Source of the DNA: Paramacrobiotus metropolitanus
Taxonomy: Eukaryota; Tardigrada; Eutardigrada; Parachela; Macrobiotidae
DNA: 64,000 nucleotides
Direction of reading: 5' to 3'
NCBI RefSeq assembly: GCF_019649055.1
Contig: NW_026570268.1
Location: 930,001-994,000 of the forward strand
Shown: positions 1 through 10,759 of the stretch, in pieces
Numbering within the stretch: the stretch's first letter is position 1
How the letters are laid out: every line of letters begins with the position of its first letter
Position numbers and translations under genes: made by a program
The notes under the pieces: model-generated
The model's database searches: none
Told to the model about the DNA's origin: nothing
Seen by the model: the letters and a program-made list of their open reading frames with translations, nothing else

Positions 1-318
1 ACAAATTCGAGAACAGCTCCCAATTGACATGCAGAGAAAGCCGGCGAGGTACAGTGCTGCGTGATTCGCTGCTTTTTTATACAACTACCAGGATATACTC
101 GTACTAGCGCTGCATTACTGTGAATAGTCAACGACATAACGCGCTCTCTGGTCATAATACGTCATCATGCTCTTGAGCACTGATATCGGAGGATCAAGCG
201 TTAAATTATTCCTTTCGGTCGTCCGTTACACAAATCACGGGCGATTGAGCAGTAACAACACGGCGCACGACTAAGTTTAGGCGCGTCGTCCTGACTTGTC
301 CTTTCCTTGTCCCTGCAG

Positions 319-1397
319 AGAAGCGCCAAACGAAATTCGCGATCAATCCACGCCAGCTGGGCAGTCCCACGCGGGGACAGATGTATCAACCGCCGAAGCG
401 TGCGCGATACGACAGCCATTCTGCACCCGCCCCGGTGGCCGCCAAGCAGGAGCCCGTCAACCCTTACGGTGAGTTGGTACCAAATTCGTTTACATGCACG
501 AAATCTTTCACTTTCGCGCACGCCCAAGCTTTTTTTTCGCGTGTTTTATGACATTCTGTCGCCAAATGATTTGTATACACTGGCGTGAAAACCGTTTGTG
601 CGCGCAACATCCAGTTCGGGAGTTATGGCTGTAAAAAAAATTTCAAAAAGTCTAATCGCATTCAGGTGTACCAAAAGTCTCATTATGGACCGATCTCCTT
701 CGAATTTCGCACGTAAATGCACACCGCCATGAAGATCGTTTTTACACCGATCCAGACTTCCGTGATTTTTTTTCAAATTTTTAAATGAATTTTATAATTT
801 GAAAAACATGTTCGTACAGTGGATCGGTGTAAAAACGATCTTCATGGCCATGTGCATTTACGTGCAAAATCTAAAAGAGATCTTTCCATAATAAGACTTT
901 TGTTACACCAGAATGCATCCTAACTTTTTGGAATTTTCTTACAGCCATAACTCCATAAGTGTGGGTTTGGGACTGCGCAAAAGTGGAAGTTTCTGTGCAT
1001 GTGCACGAATTTGGTACCATGTACCGCGCCACTTCCCTTAAGCAGCATAAGCGTATTACTGTTGTTCAACTGCTTGTTTTGTTGGGCAGATGGCACAGAC
1101 TCGTTTCCCGCTCCCGGACAACCGGCGCGCGGTCCCGATTTCACGGCCGATGCCAACCAGCGCTACGTTCAGCGCGGCCAATCACTGGTCTACTCCGGCA
1201 ATCCCACATTTTACGTCGTGCGTCAGCGCCGGCCCACTGCAATGGCGTCGGACCCGTTGAAGGCGCCACCGGCCACCTCGCAGCAATCACCGCTCGGGCA
1301 GGCCCCTGCCCGAACGTCAAAGACCGGCTTCTTCATGGATTTAACTTCGTCGAATCCGCAGACGGCGGCCTCTCTAAGAGCGCTCTTCGGGTGGTAG
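319..1397 (+). CDS. 3' part of an unrecognised basic, proline-rich protein gene
   Basis: Two exons are visible, 319-468 and 1090-1397. The first opens after a ccctgcag acceptor and is open from its first base, so the gene probably starts upstream of the window. If not, the ATG at 381 is the first start. It ends TACG|gtgagt in phase 1, and the second exon begins after ttgggcag with the two matching bases, giving NPYDGTDSF across the junction. The product is rich in Pro, Ala, Gln and Ser and has a basic patch PPKRAR near residue 25 of the visible part that could be a nuclear-localisation signal. It ends SLRALFGW and a TAG. I see no catalytic motif, membrane segment or known domain and do not recognise the family. 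The intron holds a long inverted-repeat element. Confidence 0.6.
618..954. mobile_element. Long imperfect inverted-repeat element (MITE-like) in an intron
   Basis: The left arm starts GGGAGTTATGGCTGTAA and the right arm ends with its reverse complement, TTACAGCCATAACTCC. Inside, blocks such as gatcggtgtaaaaacgatc and catgaagatcg/cgatcttcatg pair again across a centre near 780-800, so the arms are about 150 bases each. There is no ORF of note. Its place inside the intron and its fold-back structure suggest a non-autonomous DNA transposon. I could not define a target-site duplication. Confidence 0.6.
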
Positions 1398-2510
1398 TAG
1401 GAAAATTTTTTTGTTACTCTTGTGATTTATTTATACTATACATAGTAAATTTTCCAAGTGGGTTTTTGTGATTAGTGGCCCAGTGAAATTCATCGCGATC
1501 CTGCAATTACAGTATTGCCAAAAATAATTAATAACTAACCATTGCGACTTGGTAGATAAGGAAGTTGTGTACTTTGCCTTTCAGTTAGCTGAACGCAAAT
1601 GATTTTAAGAATTTTTGTTAACCGATGCTCTTGCATTACTTTGTTCCATAGAAGTACCGACAATACGTATTAATCACCATTAAAAAAGCTAGCACTCATT
1701 CTCAATTCTCTCTTAATTTGTACATACCAAAGATATTCACGGATAGCGGCAAGCTTTTAATTGTAAGTTCTCCTACGTATTACATCACATGCAGGCATAA
1801 CTCGCATGATAAAATTAACATGAATCACTTTAATGATTCACATACGGGGCAAATCTACGATTAAAAGAATGTGATTTCCGTTGGCCGGTAACCGCCATCA
1901 GACGCCCAGATAGCCAAACTAATCAGTACGCGGTGTATTGCATCTGTGGAACGCTTTGTGGAAAGAAACTGCAGTTAACCAAGTAACAGCGCAACTGTCA
2001 ACTGGATAAGGCAGGATATATCCGGATAGTACAGGGATTTATCCATGATATATCAGGACAGATCCGAGATCCAACCCAATGGTCTTGATATCTTGGATAT
2101 CCACAGCCATAAATCGACGTACGAACATACGGGGACGGCCATATATGGCGCAGCGGTAGCCAGTTCGATATTTTCAGAATCAGTTGTTACTTGTGAATCG
2201 ATAGCCGCAGCACCCACGCATTGTCGATTGGTAGCCTGACTAGCTTCTCTAGCTTCCTTTCCCTTCGTCCCTGTTACTGCCTGACATCGTACATTGCTCT
2301 TGGTCAATCCCGTTTACGTATCGCAGAATACAGTCCATATCAAAGTCAACCCAACAGTGCACACCCACACAAGCAGAATCTAGGTCAAACTGTATAATCT
2401 ATGGCAGCACAACGTAGTTTATCGCAACAGAATTTCGTTTGCCATTTCTAATAAAGCCATGTAAGGATTATTTTGCACAACTTGTACAACGGTACAACCC
2501 AATCACATCC
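1398..2510. other. Intergenic, no gene seen
   Basis: AT-moderate sequence between the end of the first gene and the first F-box gene. Both strands hold only short ORFs with unremarkable composition. Upstream of 2511 the frame stays open to about 2431, after an acceptor-like cgcaacag, so a short 5' exon or 5' UTR of the next gene may lie here. Confidence 0.5.
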
Positions 2511-5136
2511 ATGATGGAGGATTTTTTGTTTGCCCGAATATGCACAACTCCTCTGCTAACGGGTCTCTACAGTCGGTTTGTTGTCGACATAGTGGACGAC
2601 AACGGCTTTGTATATCGTGGATACGTCTGCGGCGTGGAGAATGATCATTGCTGGGTGCGAATCGGCTGCTTGCAGCAGAAACTGCAACTGATACCCATGA
2701 AAAAGTTGAGTCGGGTGGGCTTATCCGGACAGCATGCCGATTACAGCATCCAGGAGACGGAAATCGCCAACCCAATCGATGTCCTGGTCAGTGTCGATGA
2801 GGATCATCCGGAATCCTGGCAGCCGGCTAGTTCCGCCTATGCTTACGGCTATCCCTTCTTTACGCTGCTGAATCTCGAGGTTCTCCTGAATGACACAATC
2901 AAACGGTACCGCGTGCTGGACGGTGGCGACGCCGCCCTGAAGCGGGTTCGTCGGAGCGGACCGCTGGGACTGCCCGTGACCCGGGAGTCTTTTCGCCGCG
3001 TGCTCATCCCATTTAGTCGGTTCAGAAAGGAAATTCCCGATATTGCGGAGGTGCTGCAGCGCATCCAGGACATGCCCCACTTTCGCAGTCTCTTCCTGTG
3101 GCGGTGCGGTGTGGGTAAAGCGGTGATGTTTCTCGGGGTGGAGGATGAGTGTGTGGCCGTGTTAGCGGCGAAGGGTCGTGGTACAGGCCCCCGGGATGAG
3201 GACATCGTCAAGTACGCGGTGTACGCCGTTAAGCGTTGCGTGACAGCACTGACCAGGAGCGCCCCGAAGACCGTGGCCAGAATGCTGGATAAACTGGTCA
3301 GCGTGGTTGGGGGCATGGAGCGTAAGTAAGCAGTGTCAACTGCACACAAGGTTGGCTTAATTACGACGTTATATAATTCGATTTCGGTGTTTAAACACTG
3401 TGCGATGCAGGTACTTAAAAAGTGTGTACTAGCTAAAACTCGAGTGTGTAAATGATGGGGAAATCTGCGTTACATGCAAGATTTCTGAAACATTCTCCGT
3501 TTCAGTACAATTTGTACTTATGTACGCCCATTGTAGACCTGGACGACCCATGTGAATTACACTATAGTGACATGCCTGCGGAGTTGCACATGGTTGTATT
3601 TTCCTATCTGGATGCCTTTGATCAGTATCAGATTCGCAGGTACGATATTTGGATGATTTTCTTGTACTCGTAGACATTCGTACGTAGGCGTACGCAGTGA
3701 GCTCTATCACATCTGGCTCACTGGCTGGATTGTTGGCCGACAATTCGCTCTTCTATAATTTCATTGCCTGATTTTTCCCAGCTACTTCGTTGACCAATGA
3801 CCAATGTTGAACCGCATGTTTATCGGTCTTTGTTATTGGGTTTATTGTTCATTCGTATTTTTTCTTGCTGAGTAATCTTTTCTTGTATTTTTATGGGTTC
3901 CTGGATTGCTTAGGTTTTCTTAGGTTCTTCGCTTTCGTAGTAGTTTATTTAAATTTCTTAGGTTTCCTGAGATTTCATGGGTTTCTTTGCTTCTACGCTT
4001 CTTAGACGTTTTAAGTGGGTTTTCTTAGTTCTTTTTGGTTTTAAGTGGGTTTTCTTAGTTTTTTTTGTCATCAGAAAATGTCTTCAACAAAAATGTCGTA
4101 TTTAGCAAAACTATAGTTCAGCAACCTGTCGACCATCAAGTTGTCGGTTTCAACAATAAATTGTCGAGTAAACTGGCCAGCAAAAACGGCGTCAGTAAGA
4201 CAATGGTATGGCGTGTTGCGGCAGCTAAAACTCAAGTTGTTGTCGGTCAGACTGGCCGACAACAACTTGTATTGGCAGTAAGGCCGAGTCCGACTCGGCC
4301 TTACTGCCATTACATTACAGTTATTTTTGTTACGGCTAGTACGGTATCCAGATTTCTTTGCTTTCAGAACGTGTAAATGGTTCCGTCGTGTATTAAGTTC
4401 TGAGCTAATCCAACAGTGTCTGATCCTACCACGTCAATCCCTGGATGTCCTCGATGCTCTAAAACTGTTCTCACGGCAGCAGTGCGCCCACTTTATCGGC
4501 GACCGCGCTACGATACTGTACGTGCTATGCAGCACGGTAACCACCCACACCAGAATCCTTTACCTCATTGGTAACTGGGAGCTATGCGTGCACTACCTGG
4601 CCAACGTTATTCTGCAGTTTCTCAACGTCAAACTCGACTGGCTGATCATCGCCGACAACACCGTCCTGACGTTCCACGAGTTCCTCGAATTCCCTAAACA
4701 GTCGCCCATGCTGCATACGGAGGACAATTTCCTTACATTCCAAGCCACGCTTCAGCCGGTGCCGGATTACGCCAGCGTAACGCGCCACATCGTGCTGAAG
4801 AATTGCTGCTTTGATAGCCGGCACTCCATCTGCTTCATGGTCTTCTCGTATAAATGGCACGAAGACAACCGCATCCGTCCCGTGCGGCGCGGTCGGTCCC
4901 TGGCCTGCTGTCATGCGCCGTTCCGTGTGGTACTTCCGTATTGGAAGTACAGTTTGACGGATTCCGCGTCCACGCTGGCAGCGGACTTTCTGTCCGCGTT
5001 GGAACAGCGGTGTCCCGCACTTCCCGATCATAAAATCCGAGCCATGCTAACCTGGATGAATTCGCTGACGGATGATGATGTATATCACAAATACTACGGT
5101 GTCTGGCCGTTTTTCGTGCTGTGTTATGAGCTGTGA
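2511..5136 (+). CDS. Tudor-like/F-box protein, copy 1 (lineage-specific family)
   Basis: Three exons: 2511-3321, 3537-3639 and 4368-5136, giving about 560 residues. Residues about 20-75 form a Tudor-like barrel (FVVDIVDDNGFVYRGYV, then a basic KKLSRVG end). A conserved middle region follows (LIPFSRFRKEIPDI near 195). An F-box (DMPAELHMVVFSYLD then QIRRTCKWFRRVL) starts near residue 285, and a long C-terminal part of unknown fold follows. The first exon would read into a TAA after a good GTAAGT donor (phase 1). Splicing to the acceptor cccattgtag at 3536 keeps the frame and matches the phase of the same intron in copy 2 at 11.6-13.9 kb. The second intron splits the F-box after an Arg codon in both copies. 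The family is known to me only as an F-box, meaning an expected SCF ubiquitin-ligase adaptor. The Tudor call is by pattern. The start at ATG 2511 is chosen because nothing upstream in frame is an ATG. Treating the two halves as separate genes is the alternative. Confidence 0.7.
4233..4309. repeat. Two adjacent perfect hairpins in the F-box gene intron
   Basis: Arms 4233-4246 and 4256-4269 (CAAGTTGTTGTCGG and its complement, 14 bp, loop 9). These are followed by arms 4273-4289 and 4293-4309 (TGGCAGTAAGGCCGAGT and its complement, 17 bp, loop CCG). Both are exact. They lie just before the third exon of the gene. Confidence 0.9.
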
Positions 5137-6568
5137 GTGCCGACAAATGTATCTGTTCTGCAGAAGCTTATCACGACAATTAAGGTGATGTGATAACGAA
5201 CAGAACGATGAAGTAATATTATTCTGTAGGTGGAAGAAAAAAAAAGAAAAGCCCAAGAACTTCGAAGAGGTTATGAAGGACGTGGCTACTAGGTTACCGG
5301 CGAGGAGTTTGCTTATGCTAACACTCGCCTTGTTAATGCCTTTCCCGGAAACGTCTGCATAAAGTAGACTCAGCCTGAAAGATTACGTCAAAGTTTTCGC
5401 ATGTCAGAGGAGCACATATTTTTTTAACAGCACATCAATGCAGGTGGCGTCTGTGGTGACGAAACGTATTCTGGTTGAACATCAAATCATTCAAATGTCA
5501 CAGGTGGTTTAGCATTTAGCTGCTCTTGTTTTACGTTGATGTTTACGTCAGGCTTTAAATTTACCGTTCTTATGAAAACAATGTCCGTTTATGATTAGTA
5601 AGCGATTATTGCCGATCAGCAGTACAGCACATATTGCGGCTTGCAGGCAGCAATCACTAAAGATGAAGTTGGTTGTATAAATTATTGTGGCCGCCGCATA
5701 CATCTAGGGAACAGTTAGTATACGTCTGTTTTCTGGACCACAATGAATGCAAATTCGAATTCTATTCTATTCGAATTCTATTCTTTGTCGTCTTCCATAC
5801 TTGCTCTGCCATTCAAAGGAAATCCAGACGATCGACATTACAACAAGTTGCGATATTAGGCAGTTTGCCAGGCCCGTATCTACGTCTATGACCTTTACAA
5901 TGTCCCGCAACAGCGATGTTTAGTCGTTTAATGTAAAGCTGTGTTCTGCACAAATCGTAAAATGAGAATGATTGCAGATCTTCCGTCAGAAGCGCACTGC
6001 CACAAAACGAGACGGTCTATTCACGTGCCAATGCATACAGTTCACAACATTTCCAACGACATTCCTCTCCGTTATCACACTTTCCAACATACCACCCAAG
6101 ACTATCGGTACATTTCCCATGGCAGATGAAAGTCAGTTAGACAATAGCATGATCCACAGGCACACGCGCCGGTCGTGCGCATCCGCGCAACCACACGCGA
6201 CTGGCAGCGCGTTGTTAGGTGAATACTTGCGGGATGGCTGTGTGCGCGGCAGTGTAGACAGCGGTTCAAGGTCTTTGTCGACGGATGCTTCTACTGTCCT
6301 GGGGCGCAACGGCACCAGTTTACGAGTACATTGACGAGTCAAGCCAAAGTGGAGTTTTTACCACATAGGAACACGTATAACCATTCCAGCGTTAGAGAAT
6401 GACAGCCTGTAGTACTCGTATAACACAAAATACCCCTGCTTCTGCTTTTTGTATGTACAAAATTTATTAATTCAAAGCGTGTTAAACCGCTGTGTTAGTC
6501 CAGACTGAGCCGGCAGCAACGTTGTTAGAGATAGAATTTTTTTGCAGAATATATATCCCCAGCTCGCC
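5137..6568. other. Intergenic; left part of duplicated block
   Basis: No convincing gene. A T-rich 3' flank follows the F-box gene. From about 6200 the sequence resembles 9270-9400: both contain a run like gcgggatRgYtgtgtRcgcggcagtg, followed by gacagcggttcaa. This marks the start of a tandem segmental duplication that includes the secreted-protein gene downstream. Confidence 0.5.
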
Positions 6569-7290
6569 ATGCAGTGCATTCGCTGTGTTGTGGTTACAGC
6601 CATTTTTTTGTACAGCGGTGTTGCGCGAATGGTTCCGGTCCATGCCCATGTGAACAGGGATAGGCGGACGACAAGGAAGACGTCGGTTGCAACTGGCACA
6701 GCCGCTGCAAAAACCCCGCACCACGCGGCGTCGACCAGCGGTAAAACAGCGAGGAAGTTGACGACAACGTCTACCACCGCAGCACCGGAAGCAGAGGAAA
6801 CCATCGAAGCACCGAAAGCTGAGGAAGCCATTGAGGCAGTGGAACCAGAGGAAACCACGGCGGGCGCGGGCGGGGAGCCGTTCGGCCGCGGCGCCTATCT
6901 CGACTCCGAGGAAATGGATAACCGGCCCGGCAGTGCGCTCTTCTTTCCCTCGGGCACCGGCTCCATCAGCGTCCGCGTCAAAAAGACGCAGAACGCGGGA
7001 CAGCGCTCTGCCAGTCCAGGAATATACGGACAATCCGCTGTCACTGGCTGATGATCCCTCTTCTGTTCTAATAAGGCCCTGCCGGTTTCAGCGCTATTCT
7101 CCTAAATGTAACAAGTTACTAGTAAGCGCATGGTTGTTAACTTTAACCTTGTATCCACAGCTTCTGCACCGGGTTTCAGTACGATTTTGCTGAATAGTGT
7201 GACAAAATCTGTGCAGTTTTTGTTATATTTCGTTCTCTTGCTATAAATAAGAAAGCAAAAAGCTGAGCAAAAGGAGACCGTTTTAATGCC
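6200..7290. repeat. Segmental duplication, unit A
   Basis: Collinear with unit B (about 9270-10490). The shared order is the 'cggcagtg..gacagcggttcaa' block, then a gene leader CTCGCCATGCAGTGCAT, then the secreted-protein frame. A common 3' flank follows, with CACTGGCTGAT.ATCCCTCT, GTGTGACAAAATCTGT and TGTTCTCTTGCT-like stretches. Divergence is substantial, so the duplication is not recent. Confidence 0.7.
6569..7051 (+). CDS. Small secreted Thr/Ala/Glu-rich protein, copy A
   Basis: Single exon of 160 residues. The N-terminus MQCIRCVVVTAIFLYSGVA has a hydrophobic core typical of a signal peptide, and a HAHVN stretch follows. The rest is low complexity: a Thr/Ser/Ala/Lys segment with TTTSTTAAP, then an acidic segment of repeated E-A-[IP]-E units. 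A more ordered tail contains GEPFGRGAYLD, RPGSALFFPSG and GSISVRVKK. The ATG at 6569 is preferred over upstream non-ATG starts because the same ATG and CGCC context occurs in copy B at 9822. I do not recognise the family. Conservation of the tail between copies A and B suggests it was under selection before copy B broke. Secretion is inferred from the leader only. Confidence 0.55.
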   Translation: MQCIRCVVVTAIFLYSGVARMVPVHAHVNRDRRTTRKTSVATGTAAAKTPHHAASTSGKTARKLTTTSTTAAPEAEETIEAPKAEEAIEAVEPEETTAGAGGEPFGRGAYLDSEEMDNRPGSALFFPSGTGSISVRVKKTQNAGQRSASPGIYGQSAVTG

Positions 7291-7477
7291 CCACAATTAC
7301 ACAATTATATAATTATATAAAAACACCCACCTACACAATTATATAAAAATCACAGACGGGCCCAACCTTCAGCAAAAGCACATTAGCATCAGTATGCAAA
7401 AGAACTACCGACACCAGGACTACACCAGCCATATTACGATATAGATCCTGGGATAGATGATAGTGTCGTTCACACGG

Positions 7478-7850
7478 GCTTCAGTCTTTGAACCAACTAT
7501 CAAGGGCCGCAATTGTCACACTGGGAATGGAGGCAATGTCCAGTTGTCGGAGATCCATCGTGTCCCACCGGTGCGGATTATGATCCACACGATGGCAGTT
7601 ACAACTTCCACCTAATTAGGTAACAGAAATGGTTTGTGTATTTGTCGGGTACCGGTCTTGCGACAATGTCACATACAGCTATAGAAAACTGCGAATACAG
7701 CTCCGCTGATCCGGATAGACCAGCGCCCGCAACCAGCGCGCGTGCATAGCGATGACCTTTTCGTATAAATGCTGACCAACCGCCGGACAATTGGACCTGG
7801 CCGCTGCCAGCAACATCCGCACAATTGTTCCGCAGTCGACGGGGCGCCGT
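7478..7850 (-). pseudogene. Decayed 3' fragment of a third Tudor-like/F-box gene
   Basis: On the minus strand 7478-7600 matches the last exon of the F-box gene at 11586-11709: both contain WDTMDLRQLDI and end in a [WC]FKD stop. 7680-7850 matches the end of its third exon (CPAVGQHLYEKVIAMHARW against CPAASQRVLQKVTAIHARW). The order and the intron between the two exons are kept, with a GTATGT donor. A TAG now sits two codons before the donor where copy 2 has a lysine, and no F-box or Tudor exon is found upstream. Beyond about 7850 the similarity fades. I read it as a truncated pseudogene. A short surviving gene ending at the TAG is a less likely alternative. Confidence 0.7.
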
Positions 7851-8455
7851 ATGTCGGCCGTGGCTACCATCTTCCCTGTGTGTTGACATCTTCGTGAACG
7901 TGGCGGAGGAAGTTGACCTTTTGTAGAAACAGACCCATTGCGGCTGAAGACACGCGACAGGCCCATGCCTACCAGACCGGCTGCGTAGTGACAGTACTGA
8001 CAAAAGTGCCGGCTTTCTTTCGTTATCGAACCTGGTCGAAATATTGGTGAGTGTCCACAGCGATACTGACATCCAGAACCTCAGCCGTACCCAATGCCAC
8101 GCACTGACAACAACTGATGATGTGCTGGTACTTTCCCGCCGCACAGGGAACTGCACTGGGATCTGCAATCACACTGCCAAACCGGTTAATGTGCTGATTC
8201 CGAATTCACATACTGGTGCAATGTGCAAGCTTGTCCGGTAATTTCTGACGAATCAATACAGCGAAGTACACAAATTCACGACGTAGTGTAGTGGCAGCTG
8301 TCATAGCGCAAACTCCGCGCTAAATATCTGTTGCTTGTACCTTTACGTAGGAAATTACCAGACAAGCTTGTAAGTGTAATTTATTAGGCACAGCCGCACA
8401 GGTACAGTATGTGGTACTATCGCTAACCACAGTCATAAATAATGTACAGGACAAC

Positions 8456-8531
8456 GGCGTTCTTGTCGTGAGTGTCGGGAATAGTTCCAATCGGGAATGT
8501 GGAGACGTAGGTGAAAGGAGCGCAGCAGCTA
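8456..8531 (-). pseudogene. Short degraded fragment of squalene synthase exon 2
   Basis: The plus strand carries ggcgttcttgtcgtgagtg, then cgggaatgtggaga and ggagcgcagcagc. This is the reverse complement order seen in exon 2 of the intact squalene synthase gene at 24533-24716, and in the better-preserved fragment at 10608. It is too short and broken to be coding. Confidence 0.6.
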
Positions 8532-8599
8532 GCAAAATGCCACGACGCGACATGAGCGTCGTGGTCCTTAAATAATTTGCAACCAAGCTATAATACTGT

Positions 8600-9270
8600 A
8601 TGTCAGTGATAAATCATGCAGTTGTGCTGGAACATGTTGCCATGCACCCGGACGCAAAATATTGTCATAAACGTGTGCAACAGCAAATTAACGAATGTGT
8701 GATGGTTAATTATTTTGAGCATCTAACACAGCAAATGATTAGCTATGCTCTGAACAGCCATGATGGGCGCAGCAAACTGCGGCTGGTCTGCTTGAGCACT
8801 CTGTAGCACATTTTCCGCTCGGCCGTCGTTCTTGTTCCGGATAATAATTCCGTTCCCAGGAAGCTCATCCGATAACGGTGAGTTTGACCAGCGAGAGTAA
8901 TTCCAGCGGGTGTGGGAACGGTTCAGATATCGACGTTACGCCGATTTTCCACCACCGTCACTGCAAAATTGCAGTGAGTTTGAATCCGTACAGCACAGCA
9001 CGCACTAGAATCCGTACAGCACGGCACGCACTAAGTGTGAGTCCGTACTACAAACTACAAAGTCGACGGTATTTATTCGGCAATGGCCAATTCAGATAAC
9101 ATTGAGCTTGCGCAGGTAGAAACAAACTACTTCAAATGATTCAAAATTTAAACAGGAAACAAAGTTACTATCTGTACACTTACTACAGTTCAGCAGATGA
9201 GCAGAATACCGTATCGTTCGTACGTACTCCGAATGATTTTGGCGATGATTGTCGGTGTTTTTTAACCGAC
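8600..9270. other. Intergenic between duplicated units
   Basis: No gene that I can support. At 8986-9043 there is a small tandem repeat of GAATCCGTACAGCACRGCAC, two full copies and a partial one. A minus-strand frame open over about 200 codons (9703 to 9092) covers part of this region and unit B, but it lacks an ATG near its start. Confidence 0.4.
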
Positions 9271-10490
9271 GAAGGGAAAGTGGAGAATGCCTGCGGGATA
9301 GTTGTGTACGCGGCAGTGGAGACAGCGGTTCAACGCCTTTGTCAGCGACGGTACCGATTGACGGGTACATGAGGCAGGCACTCAAGCCAAAGCTGAGTGT
9401 CTGCTTTTCTCCAGATCGTGCACGCATAATCGTTCTAGCATTATAGAATGATAGCCTGTGGGATAATAGAAAATCATATCCGGGCTTCTGCTTTTCTTGC
9501 ATTACGTTTGCAGCTCGTAACATCCCAATGCATGATCGCCGTTTTAGTAATTCTGAGCAGTATTCCGAATCCGGGCCAGCGGCAATGTCGTAACTGCAGT
9601 CCAGCCCCAAGGGAAAATAATTGTTACTAGATAAAGTATCCATGCATTTTCTTATTAAGGACCCAGTGCTCCTACCTGTACGTTCAATGCTAGCACAGCT
9701 CACATAATTAATAATAATTTAAAGCACGATCAACAGTTGTTCAGCTGCGCTAATCGAGGCTGAGCCAGCAGCAACGTTATAAGAATATATTGCAAACTGC
9801 AGTTCATCTCGCCGACTCGCCATGCAGTGCATCAGCGATATCGTGGTAATAGTCGTCCTTTTGTGCTGCGGTGTAGCGCCAACAGCACCCAATCCGGTGC
9901 ATGCCGATAACGAAGTGGACGGAGATAAGCGGATGACAAGCAAGACGCCGGTTATTACTGGCGCAGACGCTGCACAAATCCCGCACCACGCCGCTTCGAC
10001 AAGCGCTCAGCAGGCCAGGAAAAGGACGATAACGTCCACCACTGCAAAACCGGACGCTAGCACCGATGAAGAAATGATTATGACCACCCCGTTCCGTTCG
10101 GCCGCGGCGCCTTTCTCGAGACGATAGGTGACAGGCCCGGCAGCGAGCTCTTCTTTCCCTCGGGAGCCGGCTCCATCAGCTTCCGCGTCAAGAAACGCCG
10201 AACGCGGGCAGCATTAGACAAGTCCCGGATTATGAAGACGCTGCGCTACCACTGGCTGATAATCCCTCTCCGGTTCTGATATAATGCTCTGTTGATTATC
10301 AGTGTTGTACTCGTAAATCTATCAAGTTACCGCTAAACGAACGGTTGTTAGCCATACATAGGTCCACTCTCACACAGCAGCTGCACTGAGTTTCAGTAAG
10401 ATTTTCTGGAATTGTGTGACAAAATCTGTTCAGTGTTTATTATGTTCTCTTGCTGTATATCAAGCAAAAAGCCCATTTTTAAAGCCCTAT
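9270..10490. repeat. Segmental duplication, unit B
   Basis: Second copy of the block at 6200-7290, about 3 kb away in the same orientation. Unlike unit A, its secreted-protein gene is followed almost directly by the squalene-synthase exon fragment, without the F-box remnant in between. Confidence 0.7.
9822..10280 (+). pseudogene. Secreted-protein gene, copy B, frame broken by a 5-bp duplication
   Basis: The frame starts at the same ATGCAGTGCAT as copy A and has a matching leader (MQCISDIVVIVVLLCCGVA). It then has the same Thr/Ser region and TTTAKPDAS-like stretch. At 10089-10098 the bases CCGTT are duplicated in tandem (CCGTTCCGTT where copy A has one CCGTT). The annotated frame therefore stops at 10127 after 101 residues. 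The conserved tail (FGRGAF, RPGSELFFPSG, GSISFRVKK) is still readable in another frame to about 10280. Either the gene is dead, or it now makes a short secreted peptide, or the duplication is a sequencing or allelic difference. Confidence 0.7.
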
Positions 10491-10607
10491 CTACAAAAGT
10501 ATGGAAACCACAGAGGGGGACAAGCTTCTGCAGACCACTGCGCTTTTTATATGGACCTTGATATCAGATAGATGATAATGTTATTAGAAAGGTCGCGATT
10601 CGTCATG

Positions 10608-10755
10608 GCGTTCTTTTATTGACTGTCGAGGTGCTTTCCTCTGGGAATGTGGAGTTTCTTGTGGAAGGAGCGCAGCAGCGGCCGTTTGATGTCCAGCGGG
10701 ATGCTTGTGTTGTCCTCCACGGACCACGCTGTCCAGGTAGAAGATTCATGTGGCG
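10608..10755 (-). pseudogene. Squalene synthase exon 2 fragment (antisense to the intact gene)
   Basis: About 150 bases match the reverse complement of exon 2 of the intact gene at 24533-24716. Shared blocks include CTGTCGAGGT, GGGAATGTGGAG, CTTGTGGAAGGAGCGCAGCA, GATGTCCAGCGGGATGCT and CCAGGTAGAAGAT. There are many substitutions and a short deletion, and no flanking exons are found. It therefore records a duplication of a single exon onto the opposite strand, some 14 kb from the source. Confidence 0.8.
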
Positions 10756-10759
10756 TGTC

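Noticed and set aside
2439-3329. A separate 296-residue single-exon gene
   Set aside because: The frame would start on TTG, and its end overlaps a consensus donor; splicing to the F-box exon at 3537 keeps frame and mirrors the paralogue.
9822-10127. Treating secreted copy B as a normal short gene
   Set aside because: Alignment with copy A shows that the conserved tail is still present out of frame after a CCGTT duplication, so the short end is a product of the break.
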